A DNA stretch of 64,000 nt from Rheinheimera pacifica (GCF_900108485.1 NZ_FNXF01000001.1:310001-374000); one strand, 5' to 3'. Counted from the first letter of the stretch, positions 19,624 through 29,309 are shown. The notes: a model not told the origin generated them from the sequence alone. Numbers and translations are program-made.

Positions 19624-20820
19624 ATGCGCAATGGCGCTTTTCTGCAACATCTACAACAACAAATAGACGATGTGAAAGCAGAAGGTTTGTACAAAGCAGA
19701 ACGTATTATTACGTCTCAACAAAGTGCCGACGTTACCGTTGGTGGCCAACAGGTACTGAATTTTTGCGCTAACAACTATTTAGGCCTGGCCAATCACCCG
19801 GATTTAATCGCCGCTGCACAACAGGGTTTAGCCAGCCATGGCTTTGGTGTAGCGTCTGTGCGCTTTATCTGCGGCACCCAGGATATTCATAAAACGCTGG
19901 AGCAAAATATCAGTGCGTTTTTAGGCACCGAAGACACCATTTTGTATTCCTCCTGCTTTGATGCTAACGGCGGCTTGTTTGAAACCATTTTAGGCGCTGA
20001 AGATGCGGTAATATCTGATGCACTCAACCATGCCTCTATTATTGACGGTGTGCGTTTGTGTAAAGCCAAACGTTACCGCTATGCCAATAACAATATGCAG
20101 GAACTCGAAGCGCAGTTAAAACAAGCCGATGCCGACGGCGCGCGCTTTAAGCTGATTGCCACCGACGGTGTGTTCTCGATGGATGGCGTCATCGCTGATC
20201 TGAAATCAGTTTGCGATCTGGCCGACAAATACGGCGCCATGGTCATGGTAGATGACAGCCATGCGGTAGGTTTTGTTGGTAAAAATGGCCGCGGCACCCA
20301 TGAGTACTGTGATGTGATGAACCGCGTTGATATTATTACCGGTACCCTGGGTAAAGCCCTTGGCGGTGCGTCCGGTGGTTATACTTCGGGCAAAAAAGAA
20401 GTAATTGAATGGCTGCGGCAGCGTTCACGGCCATATTTGTTCTCTAACTCGCTGGCGCCGTCTATTGTCACCGCCTCTATCAAGGTGCTGGATATGCTGG
20501 CACAGGGCGATGAGCTGCGGGCTAAGCTGTGGGATAACGCCAATTACTTCCGTGAAAAAATGTCTGCTGCCGGCTTTACGCTGGCTGGTAAAGACCACGC
20601 TATTATTCCGGTAATGTTGGGCGATGCCAAGGTAGCGGCAGAAATGGCCAAACGTATGCTGGCCGAAGGCATTTACGTGGTGGGTTTCTCTTTCCCGGTG
20701 GTGCCAAAAGGCCAGGCGCGGATCCGCACACAAATTTCAGCAGCACATACAACAGAGCAACTGGATAAGGCGATTGCTGCCTTTATCCGCATTGGTAAAG
20801 ACATGGGCGTGATCGCATAA
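19624..20820 (+). CDS. kbl: Glycine C-acetyltransferase (2-amino-3-ketobutyrate CoA ligase)
   Basis: A 398-aa PLP enzyme that cleaves 2-amino-3-ketobutyrate with CoA to glycine and acetyl-CoA, the second step of threonine breakdown. The PLP lysine is K244 in [15 protein letters not shown], the cofactor-binding aspartate and histidine lie in [13 protein letters not shown] (about 207-219), and the [13 protein letters not shown] motif lies near 48. Length and lysine position are the same as in E. coli Kbl (398 aa, K244). An AGGAGG ribosome site precedes the ATG. Followed after 15 bases by tdh, forming the usual kbl-tdh operon. Confidence 0.95.
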   Translation: MRNGAFLQHLQQQIDDVKAEGLYKAERIITSQQSADVTVGGQQVLNFCANNYLGLANHPDLIAAAQQGLASHGFGVASVRFICGTQDIHKTLEQNISAFLGTEDTILYSSCFDANGGLFETILGAEDAVISDALNHASIIDGVRLCKAKRYRYANNNMQELEAQLKQADADGARFKLIATDGVFSMDGVIADLKSVCDLADKYGAMVMVDDSHAVGFVGKNGRGTHEYCDVMNRVDIITGTLGKALGGASGGYTSGKKEVIEWLRQRSRPYLFSNSLAPSIVTASIKVLDMLAQGDELRAKLWDNANYFREKMSAAGFTLAGKDHAIIPVMLGDAKVAAEMAKRMLAEGIYVVGFSFPVVPKGQARIRTQISAAHTTEQLDKAIAAFIRIGKDMGVIA

Positions 20821-20835
20821 GGGCGGGGCGTGAAA

Positions 20836-21861
20836 ATGAAAGCATTAGCAAAGTTAAAAGCAGAACCTGGCATCTGGCAAACCGAAGTCGACAAGCCAGA
20901 GGTGGGCCCGAATGATGTGTTAATCCGCATTAAAAAAACCGCTATTTGTGGTACCGATGTACATATCTATAAGTGGGATGAGTGGGCGCAAAACACCATT
21001 CCACACGGCATGGTGGTAGGTCACGAATACGTGGGCGTAATAGAAGGCATGGGCTCGGAGGTACGCGGCTTCAACATTGGTGATCGCGTCTCCGGCGAAG
21101 GCCATATCACCTGCGGCTACTGCCGTAACTGCCGAGCTGGTAGGGTGCATTTGTGCCGCAATACTATTGGTGTTGGTGTAAACCGTGCCGGCTCTTTTGC
21201 TGAGTATCTGGTTATTCCGGCCTATAACGCCTTTAAACTGGCAGATAATATTCCGGATAACATCGCCGCTATTTTCGACCCGTTCGGTAATGCTGTACAT
21301 ACCGCCTTATCATTCGATTTAGTGGGTGAAGATGTACTGATCACCGGTGCCGGCCCCATCGGTATTATGGCTGCCGCAGTGGCGCGCCATGTTGGTGCCC
21401 GCCATGTGGTGATTACCGATGTAAACCCATACCGGCTGGAGCTGGCGCTGAAAATGGGCGCCACCCGCGCGGTGGATGTTAGCAAGCAAAATTTAAAAGA
21501 CGTGATGAAAGAGCTGGGCATGACTGAAGGCTTTGATGTGGGCCTGGAAATGTCTGGTGTGCCGGCAGCGTTTCGCGCCATGCTGGATACGATGAACCAC
21601 GGCGGCAAAATTGCCATGCTGGGTATTCCGCCTTCCGATATGGCAGTGGACTGGAATAAGGTGATTTTTAAAGGCCTGGTGATCAAAGGCATATACGGCC
21701 GTGAGATGTTTGAAACCTGGTATAAGATGGCCAGCTTAATTCAATCGGGGCTGGATTTAACGCCAATGGTAACACACGAGTTGCCGATGGAGCGTTTCCA
21801 GGAAGGCTTCGACATTATGTGCTCTGGCCAATCCGGTAAAGTGGTACTGAACTGGTCTTAA
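20836..21861 (+). CDS. tdh: L-threonine 3-dehydrogenase
   Basis: 341 aa from the ATG at 20836. A GTG two codons earlier is possible, but the ATG gives the same length as E. coli Tdh and places the catalytic zinc cysteine at C38 in [18 protein letters not shown]. It is a zinc-dependent medium-chain dehydrogenase oxidising threonine to 2-amino-3-ketobutyrate with NAD. The structural zinc cysteines are in [14 protein letters not shown] (about 93-106), the GHEYVG block lies near 60 and the Rossmann motif [10 protein letters not shown] near 171. It is followed by a rho-independent terminator. Together with kbl it converts threonine to glycine and acetyl-CoA. Confidence 0.95.
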   Translation: MKALAKLKAEPGIWQTEVDKPEVGPNDVLIRIKKTAICGTDVHIYKWDEWAQNTIPHGMVVGHEYVGVIEGMGSEVRGFNIGDRVSGEGHITCGYCRNCRAGRVHLCRNTIGVGVNRAGSFAEYLVIPAYNAFKLADNIPDNIAAIFDPFGNAVHTALSFDLVGEDVLITGAGPIGIMAAAVARHVGARHVVITDVNPYRLELALKMGATRAVDVSKQNLKDVMKELGMTEGFDVGLEMSGVPAAFRAMLDTMNHGGKIAMLGIPPSDMAVDWNKVIFKGLVIKGIYGREMFETWYKMASLIQSGLDLTPMVTHELPMERFQEGFDIMCSGQSGKVVLNWS

Positions 21862-21888
21862 TAGAGTGAAATGAGCTAACCGCAACAC

Positions 21889-21915
21889 AAAAGCGAACTG
21901 AGGTTCGCTTTTTTT
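21889..21915 (+). terminator. Terminator after kbl-tdh
   Basis: AAGCGAAC (21891-21898) pairs with GTTCGCTT (21903-21910) around a 4-base loop, followed by T to 21915. Confidence 0.88.
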
Positions 21916-22081
21916 ATGTCTGTTTTTTTGCCAGTAACATAAAGTTACAAATGTATCTTTAAATTTATTTTAATTAAAGTTCTGATTTAATTGATTTTTA
22001 TGAGTTGGATTGGTTTATGCATTGTACCGTTGCAAGCTATTGCATTTACTACAACCAATAACAAAATTCAGAGGTATATCC

Positions 22082-22576
22082 ATGTTGAAGTCTATATTGT
22101 TTGCTCTATCAGCTTTGGTACTGAGCAGTCTTGCATTGCCAAAGACCGTGCAGGCCGCACCTATCATGACACAAGAATTCCTGTTTGAAGATGGCACCAG
22201 CTTTGGTGTGTTATCTGTTGATCTGGATAACATTGACGAGTTCGGTCATGTACTTCAGTGGGAAACATTTGAGCTGTTCGGTTTTACCATCGGTGAGAGC
22301 TTCCTGTTTCTGGCAGAATATAACCCGTTAAATCTGGCTGCGGGTTTTACCTTCTTAAACTTCGACGTAAATGATATCTCCAACTCTTTTGCTTTCCAGG
22401 GCTTCTGGGACAGCGCTTTGGGTGAAGGTTTCATGGATATTTTCAGCACTGATGGTCAATTCCTTGATGCCGGTCCTTTCTACTTAAGTAACGTTACTTT
22501 AGTGTCTGAACCAGCAACTTTGTTTTTGATGTTGGCTGCTGTTGGTGGTTTGTTACTGCGCCGCCGCCAAGGTTAA
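22082..22576 (+). CDS. PEP-CTERM sorting-signal protein
   Basis: 164 aa from the ATG at 22082, which has AGAGG upstream; the frame is open further upstream but the signal peptide begins here (MLKSILFALSALVLSSLALP, cleavage after VQA). The C-terminus has the three-part PEP-CTERM signal: a SEPATL motif, a hydrophobic helix (FLMLAAVGGLLL) and a basic RRRQG tail. This signal is processed by exosortase/archaeosortase-type EpsH proteins and is linked to export with extracellular polysaccharide. The mature part is short, acidic and rich in Phe, Gly and Asp, and I do not recognise it. No exosortase is in the window. The region upstream is AT-rich. Confidence 0.8.
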   Translation: MLKSILFALSALVLSSLALPKTVQAAPIMTQEFLFEDGTSFGVLSVDLDNIDEFGHVLQWETFELFGFTIGESFLFLAEYNPLNLAAGFTFLNFDVNDISNSFAFQGFWDSALGEGFMDIFSTDGQFLDAGPFYLSNVTLVSEPATLFLMLAAVGGLLLRRRQG

Positions 22577-22914
22577 GTGTCAGCTTTTTTATCAGTGATA
22601 TTATTTGTGGTTAACAACTATGGTAGCTTGTTCACACATGTTGTCTCTGCTGTAAGGGACAGCATGGCTACCATGCTTGTGTTTGTAACCCATATTTAAG
22701 TGTCTGCTTTTTATACATGTCTGCCAGGCTGCTTTTGCGTTAAGGCGTGTTGTTGGCAGAGATAAAGCAAACCAGGTTGAAAGAATCCAGGTTAAAAATA
22801 GTGCTCGAATAAATATCGTCAGCTGCCGTGATAAATGTACAGCGCTGGTTTAACAAAACCTTGCTGCTTGTGTTCACTGCTGTGATGGGTAATAAAAATA
22901 AACGGAGATATTAC
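22577..22914. other. Gap between PEP-CTERM gene and subtilase, with a long hairpin
   Basis: 338 bases without a supported gene. ATGGTAGC (22620-22627) is complementary to GCTACCAT (22667-22674). Inside, TGTTGTC (about 22639-22645) can pair with GACAGCA (about 22658-22664) with one wobble, giving a long bulged hairpin. It may end the PEP-CTERM transcript, although no T run follows. The subtilase frame is open from 22828 but its signal peptide starts at 22915. Confidence 0.45.
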
Positions 22915-25900
22915 ATGCGATTTAACAGAATTATGTCCAGAACTGCATTAGCAGTTGCGGTAGCGGTTGGCGCGGTCCACGCCAATGCACTGGCAAACCA
23001 GTATGAAGTGACCATTGATCCAAGCCAGCTGCGTCAGCTAGCTGGTGAGGACACAGAAGCTGCACCTTATATTGTGCAGGTTAAAGGTAAAAGTGGCGTA
23101 GAAAGAGCAGAAGAACTTGGCGAACTATTACCGGCCAGGCAATCAGTAACTCAGGCATTGAACCGCTATAATGCCGGCTCAGCCCGTATGCAAAGCTATA
23201 CCAACAGCTTAAAAGCCTTTCACCAACAACTGGCGGCACAAACCGGTGGCGTTGAGGTTATTTATTCTTACACCCACACTTTCAATGGCTTCTCTGCCAA
23301 AATGACGTCAGCACAAGCTGAAGCAATGCGCAGTTTGCCAAATGTTATTGGCGTATGGCGTGATGAAGCTCAGCAACTGACCACTTCAAATACACCAGCG
23401 TTTCTGGAACTGACAGGCACACCAGAAGGTTTACACACGTTAGGTGTGAAAGGCGAAGATATTGTTATTGGTATTGTTGACAGCGGTATTTGGCCAGAGC
23501 ACCCGAGTTTTGCTGATGATGGCTCATACGGCCCGCTGGCAGGGTGGACTGGCACATGTGATGTAGGTGAAGATGCTAATTTTAGCTGTAGCAATAAACT
23601 GATTGGCGCTCGCTACTATAAAAACTCTTTTGAAAGCGTGTATCAGTTACAGCCGGGTGAGTTTGTATCGCCACGTGATGCCGATAACCATGGTACTCAC
23701 GTTGCATCAACCGCTGGTGGTAATGAAGGTGTAACCGCAGTATTTAATGGTACTCCTGTTGCGACAGTATCAGGTATCGCGCCGCGCGCACGTATTGCTA
23801 TGTATAAAGCCTGCTGGAACAGTACCTATGTTAGCCCAACTGGTGTGAGGGAGCGCGGCTGTTTCTATGGCGATACCATGGCCGCTATTGATCAGGCCGT
23901 AGCTGATGGTGTTGACGTTATTAACTATTCTATCGGCGGTAGTTTAACCGATTTAACCACCTTAGCTGTGGCAGCCAAGTTGCGTGCTACTCAGGCTGGC
24001 GTATTTGTTGCCGTGTCGGCCGGTAACGATGGCCCGGGTGCAGGTACTATTGGTACTCCGGCACCGTGGGTAACCACGGTTGCGGCATCTACTTATACTG
24101 GTACCAGTATTGCCAACGGTATTGAGGTACTGGCAGGCCCATTGCAGGGTACTTATATTGCCGTTGAAGGCGGTACTTCCAGGCCATTAAAAGAAACCGG
24201 CGCTGTTACCGCAGATGTAGTAGTAGCGGCTCCACTGGACGGCTGTACGGCACTGACTAATACAGCAAACATCACTGGCAAATTTGCATTGATACAGCGC
24301 GGTAGCTGTGACTTTACCATTAAGCTGGGTAACGCTCAGGCTGCCGGTGCTGCAGGTGTTATCGTATATAATAACGTCGCGGGTTCTCCTATTGTTATGG
24401 GTGGCACAGGCAGTGTAAATATCCCTGCAGTTATGACTACGCTCAGTGCTGGCAACGCTTTTAATACTGAGGTAACCGCTGGTGGCACCGTCACTGTTAC
24501 CATGAGTCCGTCAGTGTTTGTTACCGACGTGCCCGAAATAGGCAACCTGGTGGCAGACTTTTCGTCACGTGGGCCTAACTTAGCAACGTCTGATGTTATC
24601 AAACCTGATATTACTGCACCGGGCGTTAAAATCCTGGCTGGCGCGTCATCGCAGCCGATGTTAGCTGCGCATGGCAACAGTTTTACCTATTTGCAGGGCA
24701 CCTCTATGTCAAGCCCGCATATTGCTGGTATGGCTGCGCTGATAAAAGAAAATAACCCAAGCTGGACACCAGCAATGATTAAATCTGCGCTGATGACTAC
24801 TGCACGGCAGAATTTAACCAAACAAAATGGTGTAACACCTGCCGATCCGTTTGATTTTGGTGCTGGCCATGCGGTACCAAACAAAGCAACTAACCCAGGT
24901 TTAACTTACGACATCAGTAACCTGGATTACTTTGCTTTCCTGTGTGGTGTGGGTAATCGTGCCTTTGTTCTGAGCGCGAGTGGTTTCTCTTGTGATGCGT
25001 TTGAAGCGGCGAATTACAACACTGACCCAAGTCAGCTGAACCTGCCATCTCTGGCAATTGGCGAGCTGTCTGGTACAGAAACTTTATACCGTGAAGTAAC
25101 CGATGTAAGTGGTTCAGCCTCGGTTTACACTGCAACAATTGAAGCACCTGCCGGTGTTGATGTTACTGTAGTGGGGGGCAATAACATGTCAGTGCCTGCC
25201 AATGGTAAAGCTGCGTATGGCTTAACCTTTAAACCAAACCAAAGCGCTGTTATCGGGCAATGGGTGTTTGGTGCTATTACCTGGTCTGACGGTGTGCACA
25301 GCGTACGCAGCCCGATCGCGGTCAGAGTGGTTCCACCGAAACTGATTGAAGCACCAGCAAATATTACTGCGTCGGTAGTCGCTAAAGCTGGCCGGATTAA
25401 TTTCCCGGTGACAATGAATTACACTGGCAATACCAGTGCCAGTATTGTTGGCCTGACTGCACCTGCAGGTTCCAGCCGCACCATTCCGCAGGATCCTGAT
25501 AGTAATTTCAGTTTTAATGAGCCAGGTTTAGGTTTACATACATTTGAAGTGCCAGCTGGTACCCGAGTATTACGTTTCAGCTTGTATGAGGCCTTGGCCA
25601 GTGTGCCAGGGGCTGATTTAGATATGTACGTATACCGTTGTATTGCGTCGTCTTGCACCGCTGTAGGATCTTCAGCCAGTGGTGGCGGTAATGAGCAAGT
25701 AACATTACTGGATCCTGCACCTGCGGCTAATGGCGCTGCCGGTAACTTCTATCTGGTATTTGTGCATGCTTACGATCTGTTAGGTCAGGCTACGGTTAAC
25801 TACACTATGCCATTATGGATAGTGGGTACCGATGCAGGCAATACCAGAGTAGCTGCCAGCACCAGGGCGATTGAAGGGCGTGCTAACCAGGTTACGTTAC

Positions 25901-26010
25901 AAACGTCTAACCTGACTGCCAGCCCATTCCCATATCTGGGTGTGGTGTCGTTTAAAGGTGCTGATGGCCTTGAACAGGCAACAACACTGCTGGAAGTAAC
26001 AGCAAACTGA
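22915..26010 (+). CDS. Secreted S8 serine protease (subtilase) with PA insert
   Basis: 1031 aa from the ATG at 22915 (ACGGAGA upstream), where a Sec signal begins (MRFNRIMSRTALAVAVAVGAV, cleavage near ALA). Order: inhibitor I9-like propeptide (about 50-155), subtilase domain with D189 (IVDSGIWPEH), H259 (NHGTHVAS), oxyanion N371 (SAGNDGPG) and S597 (GTSMSSPH), a protease-associated (PA) domain inserted at about 430-525, then fibronectin-III-like and PPC-like beta domains to the end (DLDMYVYRC near 900). The architecture resembles plant-type and marine bacterial subtilases such as the Shewanella and Alteromonas secreted proteases. The likely role is degradation of extracellular protein. It is followed by a clear terminator. 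It does not share gene order with the second subtilase at 60015-62276. Confidence 0.92.
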   Translation: MRFNRIMSRTALAVAVAVGAVHANALANQYEVTIDPSQLRQLAGEDTEAAPYIVQVKGKSGVERAEELGELLPARQSVTQALNRYNAGSARMQSYTNSLKAFHQQLAAQTGGVEVIYSYTHTFNGFSAKMTSAQAEAMRSLPNVIGVWRDEAQQLTTSNTPAFLELTGTPEGLHTLGVKGEDIVIGIVDSGIWPEHPSFADDGSYGPLAGWTGTCDVGEDANFSCSNKLIGARYYKNSFESVYQLQPGEFVSPRDADNHGTHVASTAGGNEGVTAVFNGTPVATVSGIAPRARIAMYKACWNSTYVSPTGVRERGCFYGDTMAAIDQAVADGVDVINYSIGGSLTDLTTLAVAAKLRATQAGVFVAVSAGNDGPGAGTIGTPAPWVTTVAASTYTGTSIANGIEVLAGPLQGTYIAVEGGTSRPLKETGAVTADVVVAAPLDGCTALTNTANITGKFALIQRGSCDFTIKLGNAQAAGAAGVIVYNNVAGSPIVMGGTGSVNIPAVMTTLSAGNAFNTEVTAGGTVTVTMSPSVFVTDVPEIGNLVADFSSRGPNLATSDVIKPDITAPGVKILAGASSQPMLAAHGNSFTYLQGTSMSSPHIAGMAALIKENNPSWTPAMIKSALMTTARQNLTKQNGVTPADPFDFGAGHAVPNKATNPGLTYDISNLDYFAFLCGVGNRAFVLSASGFSCDAFEAANYNTDPSQLNLPSLAIGELSGTETLYREVTDVSGSASVYTATIEAPAGVDVTVVGGNNMSVPANGKAAYGLTFKPNQSAVIGQWVFGAITWSDGVHSVRSPIAVRVVPPKLIEAPANITASVVAKAGRINFPVTMNYTGNTSASIVGLTAPAGSSRTIPQDPDSNFSFNEPGLGLHTFEVPAGTRVLRFSLYEALASVPGADLDMYVYRCIASSCTAVGSSASGGGNEQVTLLDPAPAANGAAGNFYLVFVHAYDLLGQATVNYTMPLWIVGTDAGNTRVAASTRAIEGRANQVTLQTSNLTASPFPYLGVVSFKGADGLEQATTLLEVTAN

Positions 26011-26029
26011 TTATGTAGTAATTAAAGGG

Positions 26030-26057
26030 GCCCGGTTGCAATACCGGGCTTTTTTTT
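26030..26057 (+). terminator. Terminator after the first subtilase
   Basis: GCCCGGT (26030-26036) pairs with ACCGGGC (26043-26049) around a 6-base loop, followed by eight T. Confidence 0.9.
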
Positions 26058-26143
26058 AACTAAAATTGCCGCTGTACGGCTTAATAAGCTGGCCTATACT
26101 GAATAAGCGACTTATAACGCCCGGGAACGGCTGGGAGCTTGTT

Positions 26144-26935
26144 GTGCTGACAGCTAGACGTAGTCAACCGCGGCAACTATTGTGGCTTAACTTACTGCTA
26201 CTAATGGCTGCCTTAGTAAGTATTTATGCGAGTGCCGATACAGTACCCCGTACTGAAGCATCAGGCCCCGTTGATTACAAGCAGATTGTTATGTTGTTAT
26301 TGTTGTTGCTGGTTATCGCATTACTCAGTTTTGTTACCCTCAGATTTCGTCGCATGGCTGCTGCCTTGCGAGCCGAAATAGCCCGCCATGCGCAAACCGA
26401 ACAACAGCTGATCGAGCGTAATAAAGAGCTGTTGCAACTGGCAAGTACGGATCTGCTTACCGGTTTATTAAACCGGCGCGCCGTTATGCTGCAGGCCCTG
26501 AGTGAACTGCGTCGGGCTAAGCGCTACCAGAAAGATCTGGCCGTGCTAATGCTGGACATCGATCACTTTAAACAAATTAATGACCAATATGGTCATGCAG
26601 CCGGTGACAAAGTGTTGCGTGATTTTGCCGTGCTATGTCAACAGAGTATCCGTGACACCGATTTGCTCGGGCGCTACGGTGGTGAAGAGTTTATTCTGGT
26701 ATTGCCGGAAATTGATTTGCAAACCGCTATTTTGTCAGCCGAGCGGATCCGTATGACAGTCTCACAACATCACTTTACTCTTACCGACAACACAGTGCTG
26801 CAACTTAGTTGCAGCATTGGTATTGCCATGTACCTGCCGGAGCGCGACGATCTGGATAAGCTGTTATTAAGGGCTGATCAGGCGTTATATCAGGCCAAGC
26901 ATCAGGGCCGTAATCGCTGTGCCGTGCAGCAATAG
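26144..26935 (+). CDS. Membrane-bound diguanylate cyclase (GGDEF)
   Basis: About 263 aa from the GTG at 26144, which has GGGAG upstream; the frame is open from a TTG at 26066 but that overlaps poor context after the terminator. Two membrane helices (LLWLNLLLLMAALVSIYA, and IVMLLLLLLVIALLSFVTL) flank a short periplasmic loop. A coiled-coil (ALRAEIARHAQTEQQLIERNKELL) follows, then a complete GGDEF domain with the active-site variant GGEEF (RYGGEEFILVLPE), the metal Asp in MLDIDHFKQINDQYGH and DLLTGLLNRRA at its start. It should make c-di-GMP. An RxxD inhibitory site is not obvious (SIRDTDLLG holds RDTD upstream of the motif). It lies just before pstS1, with 61 bases between. Confidence 0.88.
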   Translation: MLTARRSQPRQLLWLNLLLLMAALVSIYASADTVPRTEASGPVDYKQIVMLLLLLLVIALLSFVTLRFRRMAAALRAEIARHAQTEQQLIERNKELLQLASTDLLTGLLNRRAVMLQALSELRRAKRYQKDLAVLMLDIDHFKQINDQYGHAAGDKVLRDFAVLCQQSIRDTDLLGRYGGEEFILVLPEIDLQTAILSAERIRMTVSQHHFTLTDNTVLQLSCSIGIAMYLPERDDLDKLLLRADQALYQAKHQGRNRCAVQQ

Positions 26936-26996
26936 TAACTGCAAATACTAAATTGCCGGTTATACTGGCAATCTGCTTAATAAAGGATGTTGTGTT

Positions 26997-28028
26997 ATGT
27001 TGTGTTGTCGTTTGTTGCTGGCAACCATATTGGTTACAGCAATAATCAGTGTTCAGGTTAAGGCACAAACCCGCTTTCGTGACACTATTCAAATTGCTGG
27101 CTCTTCAACTATGTTGCCCTTTGTCTCTATCGCTGCAGAAGAGTTTGGCTACAGTTTTGCTCAGTTTCGGGTACCTGTTGTAGGCTCGGGTGGTTCAGCA
27201 GGTGGCTTACGGCAGTTTTGTCAGGGTGTGGGCAGCCACACTATTGATATTGCCAATACATCCAGGCCTATGCGCCCGGCCGAGCTGGCAGCCTGTAAAG
27301 CCAATGGGGTAGAGCAAATTCTTGAAATTACGCTGGGTTACGACGCTATTGTGTTTGCTTCGCGTATCGACGCGGCAGCCTTTAATCTTACCCCTGTACA
27401 AATTTTTCTGGCGCAGGCTGCTCAGGTGCCGTCGGCAAAGGGGATGATTGCTAACCCTTATAAGCGTTGGTCTGATATCGACACTAGCTTGCCTGAACAA
27501 CAAATTGTATTGGCAATTCCTGGCACAAATCATGGTACGCGCGAAATTTATGAAGAAGATATTATATTACCGGGCTGTCTGACAATGCCAGCAGTGCAAC
27601 AACTTGAACCTCAGGCCCAGCCCGGTTTTTGTAGTGCAATACGCAAAGACGGCAGAGTAATTGAAATTGCCGGAGATTACACCGAAACTCTGGCCCGGCT
27701 AGACGCTCAGCATGACGCTGTTGGGGTGTTTGGTGTCAGCTTTTATCAGGCTAACCGCGATCGCATTAAAGTGGCGGCTATTTCCGGTGTGCTGCCCACT
27801 ACGGAAACTATTTTAGCCGGTGAGTATCCACTAACCCGGCCGCTATATTTTTATGTCAAGTTGGCACATGTCGGGCTAACTCCCGGGCTGCTAGAGTTTA
27901 GCCGTTATCTGACAAGCGATGCGGTGTCCGGCGAAGACAGCCCGCTGCAAGACGCCGGTTTAATTCCGCTGATGCCAGAGCAGCGCCAGAAAATGCTGCA
28001 GCGAATTATTACGCAACAATCGCTTTAA
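26997..28028 (+). CDS. pstS1: Phosphate ABC transporter substrate-binding protein, first copy
   Basis: A 343-aa periplasmic binding protein of the PstS family. Signal peptide 1-23 (ending VKAQT), phosphate-binding loop AGSSTMLPF near 35 and GSGGSAGGLRQFC near 64-76, and a DIANTSRPM block near 84. A further anion-contact region is NHGTREIYEE near 179-188. It is collinear with pstS2 over the whole length (both 343 aa) and clearly paralogous, but diverged at many surface positions. I see no clear Pho box in its 61-base upstream gap, unlike pstS2. It may be read from the c-di-GMP gene or an unrecognised promoter. An AAGGA site precedes the ATG. Confidence 0.88.
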   Translation: MLCCRLLLATILVTAIISVQVKAQTRFRDTIQIAGSSTMLPFVSIAAEEFGYSFAQFRVPVVGSGGSAGGLRQFCQGVGSHTIDIANTSRPMRPAELAACKANGVEQILEITLGYDAIVFASRIDAAAFNLTPVQIFLAQAAQVPSAKGMIANPYKRWSDIDTSLPEQQIVLAIPGTNHGTREIYEEDIILPGCLTMPAVQQLEPQAQPGFCSAIRKDGRVIEIAGDYTETLARLDAQHDAVGVFGVSFYQANRDRIKVAAISGVLPTTETILAGEYPLTRPLYFYVKLAHVGLTPGLLEFSRYLTSDAVSGEDSPLQDAGLIPLMPEQRQKMLQRIITQQSL

Positions 28029-28063
28029 TACGGGCAATAGATAAACAATGCAAAAAATATTGT

Positions 28064-28081
28064 TTGTCATATTGCTGCAAT
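28064..28081 (+). promoter_or_regulatory. Pho box before pstS2
   Basis: TTGTCAT-ATTG-CTGCAAT: two 7-base PhoB units separated by 4 bases, about 65 bases before the pstS2 ATG. This fits the CTGTCAT-A/T4-CTGTCAT consensus of PhoB. Confidence 0.72.
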
Positions 28082-28145
28082 AATCATCAAGCACACTGCA
28101 CCTCGTCAAAGTAATCCAATACTTATACTTAACGAGGACATCATC

Positions 28146-29177
28146 ATGACATTGAATAACTTAACCAAACTGGTTCTGGCAAGTGCAGTAGCACTGAGCT
28201 TCAGCACTGTTGCGCAAACAAGCGGCCGTGACACTATCCAGGTGGCAGGTTCGTCAACCGTATTACCTTTTTCTTCTGTTGCTGCTGAAGAGTTCGGTAA
28301 CAATTTTGCTCAGTTTAAAACGCCGGTAGTAGGTTCAGGCGGTTCTTCAGGTGGTTTACGCCAGTTCTGCCAGGGCGTTGGTACCAGCACTATTGATATT
28401 GCTAACTCATCACGCGCTATTCGCCCGGCAGAAGTTGAAGCCTGTAAAGCGAACGGTGTAAATCAGATCGTTGAAGTGAAAATTGGTTACGACGGTATTG
28501 TGTTTGCTTCGCGCATTGATGCAGGTGACTTCAAACTGGAGCCTAAACACGTCTTTTTAGCGCAGGCTGCTCAGGTACCACAGAACGGTAAAATGGTAGC
28601 AAACCCTTATACCCGCTGGTCACAAATTGATAAGTCTTTACCAGATCAGGCTATCTTATTAGCTATTCCTGGTTCTAACCATGGTACCCGCGAAGTTTAC
28701 GAAGAAAAGGTTGTAGTACCAGGTTGCCAAACGTTTGCTGAAGTAAAAGCGTTATCAAAAGATGACGCCGGTAAGTTCTGTCTGGCGATGCGTACCGACG
28801 GTAGCGTAGTAGAAATTGCTGGTGACTACACTGAGACTCTGGCGCGTCTGCAAGCACAAAAAGATGCTGTTGGTGTGTTTGGTTTAAGTTTCTACGAAGC
28901 CAACCGTGACCGTATCAAAGTAGCAACAGTATCAGGTGTTGTGCCTACACTGGACAGCATCATTGCCGGTGAATACCCAGTATCACGCCCGCTGTTTTTC
29001 TATGTTAAAGGCGAGCACATTGGGGTAGTTCCAGGCTTACAGCAGTTTGCTGAATACTTTGTGTCTGAAGCGGCTTCAGGCTTTGGCAGCCCGTTAGAAG
29101 CTGCTGGTCTTATCCCGCTGGCTGATGCTGAGCGTGCTGAGATCCTGAAAAACATCCGCGCGAAGAAAACCCTGTAA
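28146..29177 (+). CDS. pstS2: Phosphate ABC transporter substrate-binding protein, second copy
   Basis: A 343-aa periplasmic PstS, with signal peptide 1-24 (STVAQT). Phosphate-contact blocks are AGSSTVLPFSSVAAEEFG, GSGGSSGGLRQFCQG, DIANSSRAI and NHGTREVYEE. It binds Pi in the periplasm and hands it to PstCA. Codon use looks more like that of a highly expressed gene than in pstS1 (many GGT, CGT, GAA, AAC). A Pho box (28064-28081) and a GAGGA ribosome site lie upstream. A strong stem-loop follows, before pstC, fitting the rule that binding protein is made in excess over the membrane subunits. Confidence 0.92.
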   Translation: MTLNNLTKLVLASAVALSFSTVAQTSGRDTIQVAGSSTVLPFSSVAAEEFGNNFAQFKTPVVGSGGSSGGLRQFCQGVGTSTIDIANSSRAIRPAEVEACKANGVNQIVEVKIGYDGIVFASRIDAGDFKLEPKHVFLAQAAQVPQNGKMVANPYTRWSQIDKSLPDQAILLAIPGSNHGTREVYEEKVVVPGCQTFAEVKALSKDDAGKFCLAMRTDGSVVEIAGDYTETLARLQAQKDAVGVFGLSFYEANRDRIKVATVSGVVPTLDSIIAGEYPVSRPLFFYVKGEHIGVVPGLQQFAEYFVSEAASGFGSPLEAAGLIPLADAERAEILKNIRAKKTL

Positions 29178-29195
29178 TATTACTGTGGTGTAGTT

Positions 29196-29224
29196 AAAAA
29201 GAGCTGGCTTGCCAGCTCTTTTTC
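29196..29224 (+). terminator. Terminator/attenuator between pstS2 and pstC
   Basis: GAGCTGG (29201-29207) pairs with CCAGCTC (29212-29218) around CTTG, flanked by AAAAA and TTTTT. It is a strong rho-independent hairpin, so pstC has to rely on its own promoter and Pho box or on readthrough. Confidence 0.88.
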
Positions 29225-29227
29225 TTG

Positions 29228-29245
29228 TTGTCATAAAACTGCAAT
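29228..29245 (+). promoter_or_regulatory. Pho box before pstC
   Basis: TTGTCAT-AAAA-CTGCAAT, two PhoB units with the 4-base A spacer, 65 bases before the pstC ATG. The following TTGCAAT at 29249-29255 could be a partial third unit. Confidence 0.8.
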
Positions 29246-29309
29246 TATTTGCAATTACACTTGTGCCACTGGTTCGTCATGCTCAATCAGACGCTTAATT
29301 GGAGCAACC

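Noticed and set aside
28043..28065. AAACAAT...ATTGTTT stem after pstS1 as a terminator
   Set aside because: Short A/T-only stem without a T run, overlapping the Pho box; not strong enough to call.
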